Positions 40,971 to 49,570 of a stretch of DNA of 64,000 bases are shown piece after piece. Position 1 is the stretch's first letter, and the number at the start of each line of letters is the position of its first letter. The stretch comes from Tricholoma matsutake (Eukaryota > Basidiomycota > Agaricomycetes > Agaricales > Tricholomataceae): contig AP026547.1 in NCBI GenBank assembly GCA_026075535.2, forward strand, positions 6,014,001 through 6,078,000, given 5' to 3'. The translations under genes and the position numbers were made by a program. The notes under the pieces were generated by a model. It was given only the letters and a program-made list of their open reading frames with translations, was not told the DNA's origin and did no database searches.

Positions 40971-41430
40971 GGTTTGTCTTGTCATGCCATTGTGGGTTTG
41001 TCTTTTTCTTTTCTAGAGGTGGTTTCTCTGTAGTTGGTTTGGTGGGCATTTTGGTTGGTTCGAATATTCCAATGACGGGTTCTCCTCGGATGTAGGTGAT
41101 TAGTAGTTCATCATCTTCGATCCTTAGTTTGGGTGTCTCTTCCAGTTGTTCCATTGCCTGTTCCATTGCCTGTTCGTGGTTTGCCTGTGCTGGGTTTTCC
41201 TTCCCAGTGTCTTCTTCATCTTGTGGCCCAATGGGCTCCACATTTTGAAGAGTCGTAATTGCAATCTCTTCATCTTCTACTTCTTCAATTGTCACCTTTC
41301 TTGTCTTGATGGGCATCTTGCTTCTTAGTTCAGCGTGGAGGGCTCCTCCCATTGATTTTGCCTTGGCGACAATTCTTCGGCATTCCATTAACCATTCTTC
41401 GTTCGTTGGTTTCTTGTCCTTCAGGGCCAT
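40970..41430 (-). pseudogene. pol: Gypsy-C protease-RT linker, truncated
   Basis: It is homologous to 17650-18050 of Gypsy-2 (IKTRKVTIEEVEDEEIAITT, ELLITYIRGEPVIGIFEP, near 41080-41110). After about 41060 it diverges (WHDKTNHAQASVIATKLS) and ends at the breakpoint. RT, RNase H and integrase of this copy are absent from the window. Confidence 0.75.
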
Positions 41431-41454
41431 TCTTTCCCTTTCTTTTGCAACTAT

Positions 41455-42186
41455 TCAGGCTACTGCCAGTTGTTCTTCTTCTTTCCTGGCGGCCAGTTTC
41501 TCCAGCTCTCTGGTGGCCACCTTTTTCCATCGTGCCCATTCTTCCTCAGCAGTCTTCTTCTTGAGGGTGAGCTTTTCTTGTCCTTTGGCAACAATGCTTC
41601 GGCACCATGCCTGTTGTTCTTCTTTTGTCATGTCTAAGGGGTTCTTCTTCTTTTCGGTTCCCCTCTGGCACCAAGATAGGCATTCTTCATCGGGTTTCTC
41701 AGTTTGCACCCTCCCAATAAGGGTTCTTCCTTTCCCATATGAGAACTCTGGGTAAGTCTTGTCCTTCGCTCTGAACTGGAAGGTTCTGATCTTCCAGTCA
41801 ATCACTGGGTTGATTCTTCTGAGCCACGGTAGGCCTAGGATGATTGATTCGTCTCCCAATCCTGCAATGAGGAATGCCGTTGGGAAAGTCCTTCCGTTGA
41901 TCATTAAGAGTCCTCTGGCATAATGGGAGATCTCCCCTTTCTTGTTTGGGGTTCCATCCACATTCTTGACTCTGATTATCTTCTCCAGGGGGTGCAATTC
42001 GAATCCGCTGCTTTCTGCAAATTCATGGCTCATGAATATCCCTCCTGCTCCTGAGTTGAGTAGGGCTTTGGTTTTGATGTCTTTTCCTCTACCTGTCCCT
42101 GCCACTTTGACATCTAAACACATAGATTGATTTTTCAAAGTGGCCAGTAGTACAGAGCAGACAGAAAGTTCAGTGGTACCTGGCAT
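41455..42186 (-). CDS. pol: Gypsy-C retropepsin-type protease
   Basis: A 243-codon open frame with ALLNSGAGGIFMSHEFAESS is present. The catalytic Asp of D-S-G is Asn (NSGA) here, another C-to-T transition on the plus strand (GAG to TTG near 42055). Downstream it has FLIAGLGDESIILGLPWLRR and a charged linker. By family knowledge it would process gag-pol, but the Asn should inactivate it. Confidence 0.85.
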   Translation of the reverse strand: MPGTTELSVCSVLLATLKNQSMCLDVKVAGTGRGKDIKTKALLNSGAGGIFMSHEFAESSGFELHPLEKIIRVKNVDGTPNKKGEISHYARGLLMINGRTFPTAFLIAGLGDESIILGLPWLRRINPVIDWKIRTFQFRAKDKTYPEFSYGKGRTLIGRVQTEKPDEECLSWCQRGTEKKKNPLDMTKEEQQAWCRSIVAKGQEKLTLKKKTAEEEWARWKKVATRELEKLAARKEEEQLAVA

Positions 42187-42203
42187 CGAGGCAGACCACC
42201 TCT

Positions 42204-43290
42204 TTAAAAACCCTCGTCCTCAATGGCGGTGAGAGCTCCCTTCCTTTCTTCTTCATCAAGTTCTCCTATGATCGCTCGGATCTTTGAGTAGGCTTCCTTG
42301 CCTTTATTCTTTGGGGATGGCCAGTCCTCGGTCCTCTTTTCCCCTTTCTTGTGTTCAGTCACTCTGTGTCTGGGCTGGTGGCACACAAAGCACAACCCTT
42401 TCTTCATGTGTTCGATCCTCTCCTGATAGGAGAGTCAGTTGATCTCGAGTGGGGTCTCTTTTGCTTTAGAGCTTGGTAGCTTCTTTGTCAAAGCCTCCTG
42501 CAGCCTTCCTGTTATGGCTTTTGCTCTCCTCCACTGTCCATCGTACTTGGAGGCGGCGTTGATCATTCCTTCCAAGGTTGTTGGGATTGTTTCCATATTG
42601 AAAACTCTTTCGAGGAGCTTGGGGTTCAGCCCATCCATAAAGAGTTCAATGAGGGCGGTGTCATCGTTGATTCCCACCTTCTCTTGCAGGATCTGGAACT
42701 GTGCAATGTAGTCCTCCAGGTCCTGTCCCTGCTTCAATGTCTTCATCTCAGTCCTGGCTCTGCCAGCTTCATCGATTGGCGTGAACACTGTCTTGAGCGT
42801 CGATTCAAAGGTTGACCAGGTTCCTAGGTCTTCCTTCTCTGCCCAAGTCTGTGCCCAGGGTGCAGCGGTTCCTCTGTTCATGAAGGACAATGCAAAGATG
42901 ATTTTCTTCTCATCGGTGTCATAGATTCCATGGTTCACTCTCAAATAGAGTTTCACTTCTTGTAAGAACTTTGCAGTTCTAGTTTGGTCCCCTGTGAAGT
43001 TGGAGGGGGTTTGTATTCTGATCTCCTTGGTCGATGAGGTGGGTTTGGTAGACATATTGGCATTGTCATTAGATAGGGAGAATGGATCTCGTTCTGGGGT
43101 TTCTTCTTTATCGAAAGATCTGAAATCTTTTTTGTTGAGGTATCAGGGTTCTTTGTCACTGGTTCTCTTTGAGAACCACCTCTGTGCTGGTTCCGAGTAT
43201 TGTACTAGTCAACCCTGGTATCTATACCATGGGGTTCTTCCTGATGATGATGCTCTGGTTGGAGGTCTGTCTGGGCTTTGTCTGTGTCTG
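42204..43290 (-). pseudogene. gag: Gypsy-C gag
   Basis: The core (FLQEVKLYLRVNHGIYDTD, WAQTWAEKEDLGTWS, LEDYIAQFQILQEKVG, FMDGLNPKLLERVF) is open over 206 codons at 42435-43055. After a TGA (near 42434) the zinc module KKGLCFVCHQPRHRVTEH (42330-42407) follows. Its spacing is C-x2-C-x4-H-x4-H, so the last ligand is His instead of Cys. The N-terminal part lacks the start ATG kept in Gypsy-2 and contains stops (for example near 43214). Confidence 0.85.
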
Positions 43291-43329
43291 CACCTAGGTA
43301 GGTGGACTTCATAGATCAGCTTGACCTTT

Positions 43330-43902
43330 TGTTAAGACTATTGGTCTTAACTCAAACTTGTCTTCATTTGTTGCAGTTGGAGGCTTTCCAACTGTCTCGG
43401 GCTTTCAGCCTTCACTTGGGTACTTCCTCAAGCTGTCATGGCTGTTCGTACTCCAGAGGCTTTCTGAGTATACTGTTCGTTCATGTAACACAGTTGGAGG
43501 CTTTCCAACTGTCGAGTTTGAGTTATCACAGCTAAGGGCTTCTTAGACTGTTGAGTTGTTCGAGTTGAGTTTAAGACTGTATGTTGAATTAGGTCAAGCT
43601 AAGGAATACAGGCAGTATTACTGTAGCTTATATACAGTTCAGAGATGTCTATTGTCCAATTGGAATACGAGATCCTTGTCAAGTAATAATAGAGAGAACA
43701 ATAGAACAACAAGCCTCATGCCTAGCATGAGGTGTCCAATGTCACGGAATGCTGCGCCGCAGCATGTCAGTTGACAGCAGTCAGATCAGGGAGTGGGTCT
43801 CCATTGGAGTGAGTTGTTTCGAGTCAGAAAGGAAAAATGAAATACCCGGCCTTGCTGGTGTACATCTGGTCATCCTGGGTTACGATAACAAAAATTGTAA
43901 CA
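43330..43902 (-). repeat. Gypsy-C 5' LTR
   Basis: It has 573 bp, reads TGTTAAGACTATTGG...TAACA on the plus strand, and is the same length as its inverted partner at 48998-49570. It shares hairpin words with the Gypsy-2 LTR and has a single 15-bp unit. Confidence 0.9.
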
Positions 43903-45268
43903 GGAAAGGTTTCAAGCTCTGTGTTGATTTGTGTCACAATGAGATCATCTTTCCATGTGCAAGGGAGGAACTTCTTTTTGAATTTGAGAAGGAATTGGGG
44001 GAAGGTGAGGGCAGTAAGGTGAGCATGGTTTGCATTAATCCAAGATTGTATACTTGAGCCTTCAAAGTTATAGATAATCACCATGATGTGATCTGCTTCC
44101 ACAATGGACTTGTGTTGGAAAAATTGGCAGCAGGCATTTTCAAAAATGTGCATGGCAGCTATGGTGACACGGCCTGCAGATAAAACAGGGCATGACTAGC
44201 CAACTGTTGACAATGGTGGGACCATATAGGATGTCTGCCATATTGAGCAGAGTGTGACGATGTGTAAGAGGAAGCTCAAGGTCAGAGTTGGGACTTGGAA
44301 GAATCTGTGTCTGGTGGAAGGTGGTCAAGTGCAAGCGACTGGCTGTATGCATGGCTGGTGGCGAGACTCCACATCTTGCTGTTCTTTCTTGACAGCTTGT
44401 TGTTTGTATGACCACATAGCTATGATCTCTACCTCCAAATCACTGCTCTCTTGGGCTTGCCACTTCTTTTGTCTCTTGATGTCCTCTCAAACCATATCAT
44501 GCAGAGCTTTCATTCCAAGCCAAAAGTCCAGGCAACTGGGAAGTAGCCATGCCAACCACTCATCAAGATCAAAACATGTCACCTTTCTCTGATGGAGGAA
44601 GAGGTGGCACTCAGTAGTAAGGACATGAGGATAGTCAAGGTCCACCTGTCATCAATAGGCAGATTTAACTTGATACTGATCAAGCATGGTGATATTTGAA
44701 CCTAGTGCTGCCATAACTTCTGGGGCTTCACTCAGGCACCAGATAGACCATGTAGCGCACTGTGAATTGTAGCAGGCTCCCCATCTCAGTCCCAGGAGGC
44801 AATTTGAAACCACTGGGAGATAACAGGATCAATCTGTGGTGTGCCCTTCTTGATGGCCATGGTTTTGGTCCTGTCCTTGTACTCCCACATCCACACTGGG
44901 TTCATCTGTGTCATGATTGTTGGCCAGCAAGATGTAGGTGGGACCATGCTGATGATGGGCTGTGATGAGGCTGATGGTTGAGAGGAGGTGGATGGGGTTG
45001 AAAAGACAAAATATGGAGCAAGATGAGAGGAAGATGATGGAGGTGGTGATACTGATGATGATGACACAAGCACAGATCGACCAGGGCTGTGACCCAAGGA
45101 AGCAGTGAGCACTGTTTGGTACTCTCATTTCTCATCAGCCTCAAGACACACTTCCTCTACAGCAACCTGTAGGGCTTCCTCACTCTCAGCATGGCTTAAC
45201 TGGAAGATGGCCAAATTGAGGATGGATGAGTGCTCCATCTCCTCTGCAAAGTGATCCAGCACACTCCT
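43903..45268 (-). pseudogene. gag: Family-D gag, middle piece, inverted
   Basis: From right to left it reads SVLDHFAEEMEHSSILNLAI, EEALQVAVEEVCLEADEK, a TGA, then a long Ser-rich region (VSPPPSSSSHLAPYF). WMWEYKDRTKTMAIKKGTPQ follows, and after frame changes the gag-like block NFEGSSIQSWINANHAHLTA and FPQFLLKFKKKFLPCTWKDD (43915-44110). The last block is common in basidiomycete retroelement gag proteins as I recall. It is bounded by the Copia-A duplication on the right and the Gypsy-C duplication on the left. The reading continues at 49571 (WTEATREANTKLGIVKSDYF). Confidence 0.65.
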
Positions 45269-45824
45269 TGTTGGAGCAGACTATATATGCTGCACAGGGG
45301 AAGAGACCACATGTTCCTTACAACCTACCTGGGGTTTAGTTAGGCTTACAGCTAGGGTTAGCAGAGGTAAGAATAGTGTTGCCTTGACCGACTTGGGGCA
45401 TTTTTGTATTTTTGAAATAACTTGACACAATGCACTCAACCTGCTTAGTGTTGAGAGAGGACCCATCAACTCTTGGAACTCCCTATCTATGTAAATATTT
45501 TCAGAATTCTATACAATTTATTAGAATTGATTGTACAGAATTCTGAAAATATTTACATGGATAGGGAGCCCCAAAACTCGATGGGTCCTCTCTCAACACT
45601 AAGCAGGCTGAATCCATTGTGTCAAGTTATTTCAAGAATACAAAAATGCCCCAAGTCAGTCAAGGCAACACTAGGTAAGAACACTGTATTCCTACTACAG
45701 TACAGGTTCTCCTTATATACATAATAAGGATGTCACATGACTCGGGAATGTGTTTACCACATGTATGTGCAGTAAGCACAGTAACATGTGTATGCTGCAT
45801 GTATCTCAGGGTTTAATTTCAACA
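45269..45824 (-). repeat. Copia-A 3' LTR, inverted, with a MITE inside
   Basis: It is the reverse complement of the 5' LTR at 34990-35263, interrupted by 45374-45673. It is flanked on the outside by CTCCT (45264-45268), the inverted form of AGGAG. It lacks about 26 bp of the ATACATGCTGCATACATGAG repeat zone seen in the 5' copy. Confidence 0.88.
45374..45673. mobile_element. 300-bp palindromic hAT-type MITE
   Basis: Each half is an inverted copy of the other over about 140 bp (TAGTGTTGCCTTGACCGACT at one end, AGTCAGTCAAGGCAACACTA at the other) around a short AT-rich centre near 45520. GGTAAGAA flanks both sides (45366-45373 and 45674-45681), and the sister LTR at about 35167 has the empty site TTCTTACC once. 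The terminal TAGTGTT resembles the hAT termini elsewhere in the window. It has no coding capacity, and the transcript would fold into a long hairpin. Confidence 0.95.
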
Positions 45825-45856
45825 TCCCCCCTCAAACTGTACAGCGCTCTAAGCAG

Positions 45857-46559
45857 CTAAGTTTGAATCTCAAAAGTAATTCCAAGAGAGTCTCTAAATT
45901 TCCTGAATAGGATGGCGCCAAGGTTCTTTGTGAACATGTCAGCCGGATTATCATTTCCAGAAATGAAAACAACTGTGACTTTGTCATTTTCTATGCATTT
46001 GCAGGTATAGTGGTAGTGAATGTCTATGTGTTTAGTCCTTCTTTCTTGAACTGGATTTGATCCGATAAAGATGGATCCCTGATTATCAGTGCAGATTGGT
46101 ACGTGCTTCAGTATATATCCTAGTTCCTCAAATAAGGACTCTATCTGCCGACAAGTGTTGGAGAGAGCCATATATTCAGCTTCTGTGGATGAAAGTGCTA
46201 CAGTTTTTTGTAAACAGGACTGCCAGCACACAATGCCACTTGCTAGAGTAGCAAAGTAACCCATTGTAGATCAGCGCTTGACTATGTCAGCTGCCCAATC
46301 AGAATCTGTGAAGGCCTGTAGCCCCTTGGATTTCTCTCCATTGTAGACAATATTATATTTCTGGGTTCCCACCAGATAGTGCATGATGTACATCACTTTG
46401 TCTAGATGTTCTTGGCTAGGATTAGCTGAGAATTGCGACATCTTGATTACCACATAAGCAATATCAGGTCGCATTCTGAGCATCAGATACAATAAAGATC
46501 TGATCACAGACTGATATTTCGATCTAAGAGCTGTGTTTGGTGTCTCTGTGTTTTCTGAT
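45857..46559 (-). pseudogene. pol: Copia-A RT end and RNase H, inverted
   Basis: Right to left it has ENTETPNTALRSKYQSVIRS, LMLRMRPDIAYVVIKMSQFS (RT-RNase H connection), FTDSDWAADIVKR, a break, then LASGIVCWQSCLQKTVALSS and TEAEYMALSNTCRQIESLFE. CTDNQGSIFI, HIDIHYHYTC and NPADMFTKNL end it. This is the part missing from Copia-A at 39643. It is separated from LTR-B by GGTTT (46560-46564), the inverted AAACC. Confidence 0.88.
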
Positions 46560-46564
46560 GGTTT

Positions 46565-46739
46565 TGGAAGGAAGCTGGAGCTTCCAACACTCAAGAAGAC
46601 CGAAACATGTTAGGAACTTAGTATATTTCAGGGAGGTACAGTGCAAGTACTCGAAGTGTAGACTATATACCAACAGAATAACATGTGATAATAGACATGC
46701 ATGTGATAATGCAATGCTGATGTAAGAGGCACTCTTACA
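46565..46739 (-). repeat. LTR-B, minus-oriented copy
   Basis: It is the reverse complement of 39649-39814 with an extra tandem TATTATCACATG-type unit. On the minus strand it is preceded by the purine-rich GGAGTATGAGAGAG, resembling the family-D polypurine tract, so this is the 3' LTR of B. Confidence 0.88.
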
Positions 46740-48655
46740 CTCTCTCATACTCCAAAAAAATGACCGGGGGGGGGCTTGTATCAACAAGTCATAGGCACAC
46801 TTTACACGTCAGTGAAAATATTGAGTTGCCTGGTAGTGGACTGATGATGAAAGTGGGCATTGAATGTGGCAGGCATTGACAAGGACTGGTGTTGACGAGG
46901 GCAGGGACAGGTGTTGATGAGGATGTTGATGAGGATGGGCAAGGACAAGGACATGGACAGGCTGGTGACATGGATGGTGCTGGTGACATGGATGGTGCTG
47001 GTGATGTGGATGGTGCTGGGCTTGACTCAGTTCCATGTGTGGGCAAGTGGTGTTGATTGCAGTGGCAAGGATGTGGAACTGTGGCGAGGACATGGAACTG
47101 TGGTGAGGACGTGGAACTGTGGCAAGGACATGGAACTGTGGCGAGGATGTGGAACCGTGGTGAGGACATTGGCCCAGTCAAAACATACAGGCAGTGGCAA
47201 ATGAGTCAGGCGCATGGGGTGAACCAGGTGCAGGCAGGTGTTGAACAAGGAGCTTCCCTGGGTGTTGACAGTATTGGTGGTGCTGTTGGAAATGTGCAGC
47301 AGGGGGCCAACATCAACGTTGTATGTGACATGGCAGTTGACAGAGTAGGATCAGGGCATGTAGCAGGCCATCTGGGGGCTGTGGTGTCAGGGGTGCAGAA
47401 GTAGACATGGGGCAGAGTAAGCCCTCATCGACAGTGACATGGCATGTGTGGTGGACATGTGGGGCATACTGGCAAGCTTGTGGTGCATGGCATGGGGGAC
47501 TGGAAAGTGCAGGGAGGTTCCTAGATTGTGTGATGATGGGAGGGGGGAATAGCATGCAGAAGGGTGTAGAACTCATTGCTGGAGGCCGTGGAGTTGGTTG
47601 GGATCCTCTGTCAAAGGTACAATGTGTTTATGGGAGCTCTGGGGCAAGCATGGTGGATGGGACGGTCCAGGGGTTGTCCAGGGTGTAGGTAGGGCATTCT
47701 GTAGTCTGTGGGCCATGGTTCTGAACAGGGCAGAGCAGGGGACTCAGGCCTCGGCAGTCGTCGACAAAAAGTCAACAATGACATGGCCAGCATTGGGGTT
47801 GATGCAGCAGTGGCAGGGTGCTTGATGGGGGTCTGTGGGGTGAGCTGGGGTGGACCAGTGGGTGTAGGAGGCATTCTGGACTGACATTGTGGATGGTGGG
47901 TTCAGCTGGGTCATATGGTCGAGCAGTAGTCTCATAGCTTTGTATGCTTGTTGTTTACGACCTGGAGATGGACCTCCTGCATGGCGGGTGCTTCCTGAGT
48001 GCTAGACATGGCACTAGACACTGTTTTTGGAGTGGTTGTAGCCAGTAACATTGCTATTGTTGACAGTGACATGGCAGCGGCAGTAGGCAGCTCTGGACAT
48101 GAGAAGGGGGCTGTAGAGTCTGTTGTGGTGCTGTGGTCAACTCAGCAGTCTGTGGCATCATTTCCAAGGGGCTGGGAGCTGGTTTGATGGTGGGGAAGGG
48201 GTGGTGGTGGTGGTTGACAATGCAGTTGTTGACGGTGATGTGGCACATGGGGGCTGTGCAAATGTCGATGGTGGTGATGCAGGGCATAGCAGTGGTGACA
48301 GATGTCGTCGATAATGCAGGAGGGTGTAGGTGCATTGGAGGATGGTGAGGAGTGTGATGAGGTAGTGGCAGGAGTGGGTGGAATTGACTGTGTCGATGAA
48401 TCGAGATCGAGATCGAATTCCATGTCATTGGATGAGTCAGAGGTTGGACAATGTTGTTGCAGAAGCTGTGGCTGATATGGCAGATGGTGTAGTGGTGGCT
48501 GCTGTTCTGACTGCTGCTGCTGCGGTGATATACACTGTGGGTTGAAGGGGATGTGAACTTGTGCAGGAATATTGGGATCTATTATGAGGATATGAACTTC
48601 CTCAAAGTGTTTGAGGAGAGCATGGAGGTCTTGGAGATGAAGACCACCTGGAATA
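46740..48655 (-). mobile_element. Element B, right internal part, inverted
   Basis: A G run (46766-46775) sits near the LTR. 46860-47200 is a G-rich tandem repeat zone (units like ACATGGATGGTGCTGGTG and GTGGAACTGTGGCGAGGAC). Minus-strand frames across 46789-48681 are Ser/Pro/Thr/His/Gln-rich, with no pol motif. The clearest part is at 48142-48681. The assignment to B rests on the duplication-based reconstruction, not on homology. Confidence 0.5.
46911..47175. repeat. Tandem repeats GGTGCTGGTGACATGGAT and GGAACTGTGGCGAGGACAT
   Basis: Two adjacent arrays: about three copies of an 18-bp unit (46960-47020) and about six copies of an 18-19 bp unit (47070-47170). Peptides such as PAPSMSPAPSMS on the minus strand derive from them. 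Confidence 0.85.
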
Positions 48656-48681
48656 GAGATTCTTGCCATCATTGTTGGCAC
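48142..48681 (-). CDS. Low-complexity Gln/His/Pro/Ser-rich frame of element B
   Basis: An open frame of up to 179 codons has a structured beginning (IPGGLHLQDLHALLKHFEEV and HILIIDPNIPAQVHIPFNP) followed by Q-, H- and P-rich tracts and CIIDDICHHC. Codons are not biased to a simple repeat in the first 45 residues, which argues for real coding. Its first codons overlap the presumed inversion breakpoint, so the true start is elsewhere, probably in 40618-40970. Function unknown. Confidence 0.35.
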   Translation of the reverse strand: MPTMMARISIPGGLHLQDLHALLKHFEEVHILIIDPNIPAQVHIPFNPQCISPQQQQSEQQPPLHHLPYQPQLLQQHCPTSDSSNDMEFDLDLDSSTQSIPPTPATTSSHSSPSSNAPTPSCIIDDICHHCYALHHHHRHLHSPHVPHHRQQLHCQPPPPPLPHHQTSSQPLGNDATDC

Positions 48682-48945
48682 GATCCTGGCTGTTGCAACA
48701 GCCCTTACCTTCGCATTCTGCCTCTACACAATCTTTCGACCAAGACCCAAACCCCCAATTACAGACATCGAATTCTCCATTTTACGATGCCCTATGGAGA
48801 ACCCCCTTTCTAACGACACCACCGACTCGTTGATGCCACTGCCCGAGGCAGCACGAACGAGAAGAATCCAATCATGGTCCGAGTTCGGACATGATTTATT
48901 CCTCCATCGCACCCCACTACCCTGCCCCACCTCCTGATTACAGAA
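48655..48945 (+). pseudogene. Gypsy-C 3' frame with a membrane segment (C-terminal part)
   Basis: Translation from about 48655 gives a strongly hydrophobic stretch (AIIVGTILAVATALTFAFCL) followed by a Pro/Arg-rich stop-transfer end (FRPRPKPP) and a polar tail of about 60 residues ending PTS-stop at 48943-48945. It has the layout of a single-pass membrane protein with a cytoplasmic tail. It sits just before the polypurine tract, where some Gypsy-like elements carry an env-like gene. The start is lost at the breakpoint. It could instead be a captured host fragment. Confidence 0.4.
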
Positions 48946-48997
48946 GAGGAAAAGATTTTGATCGAAGTCAGTGACTTCGAAGATAGAGAGAGGGTGA

Positions 48998-49570
48998 TGT
49001 TACAATTTTTGTTATCGTAACCCAGGATGACCAGACATATGCCGGCAAGGCCAGGTATTTCATTTTTCCTTTCTGACTCGAAACGACTCACTCCAATGGA
49101 GACCCACTCCCTGATCTGACTGCTGTCAACCGACATGCTGTGCTGCAGCATTCCATGACATTGGATGCCTCATGCTAGGCATGAGGCTTGTTGTTCTATT
49201 GTTCTCTCTATTATTACTTGACAAGGATCTCGTATTCCAATTGGACAATAGACATCTCTGAACTGTATATAAGCTACAGTAATACTGCCTGTATTCCTTA
49301 GCTTGACCTAATTCAACATACAGTCTTAAACTCAACTCGAACAACTTGACAGTCTAAGAAGCCCTTAGCTGTGATAACTCGAACTCGACAGTTGGAAAGC
49401 CTCCAACTGTGTTACATGAACGAATGGTATACTCAGAAAGCCTCTGAAGTATGAACAGCTGTGACAGCTTGAGGAAGTACCCAAGTGAAGGCTGAAAGCC
49501 CGAGACAGTTGGAAAGCCTCCAACTGCAACAAATGAAGACAAGTTTGAGTTAAGACCAATAGTCTTAACA
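48998..49570 (+). repeat. Gypsy-C 3' LTR
   Basis: It has 573 bp and is the inverted partner of 43330-43902, with few differences by eye. It starts TGTTACAATTTTTG and ends AGTCTTAACA. Confidence 0.9.

Larger units (their letters stand above)
40970..43902 (-). mobile_element. Gypsy-C, 5' part (5' LTR, gag, protease), inverted
   Basis: It is a Gypsy-2 relative on the minus strand with its 5' LTR at 43330-43902. It is cut at about 40970 in the protease-RT linker. The 3' end and 3' LTR lie on the plus strand at 48655-49570. GGAAA at 43903-43907 and TTTCC at 49571-49575 are the two halves of one 5-bp duplication in inverted orientation. Confidence 0.88.
48655..49570 (+). mobile_element. Gypsy-C, 3' part and 3' LTR
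   Basis: It holds the end of a 3' frame, a 3' UTR/polypurine region (GAAGATAGAGAGAGGGTGA, 48979-48997) matching that of Gypsy-2, and the 3' LTR at 48998-49570 followed by TTTCC (49571-49575). Together with 40970-43907 it forms one element broken by the inversion. Confidence 0.85.

Noticed and set aside
46911..47404. Plus-strand frames of Met/Val/Leu repeats
   Set aside because: Products of the 18-bp tandem arrays in element B.
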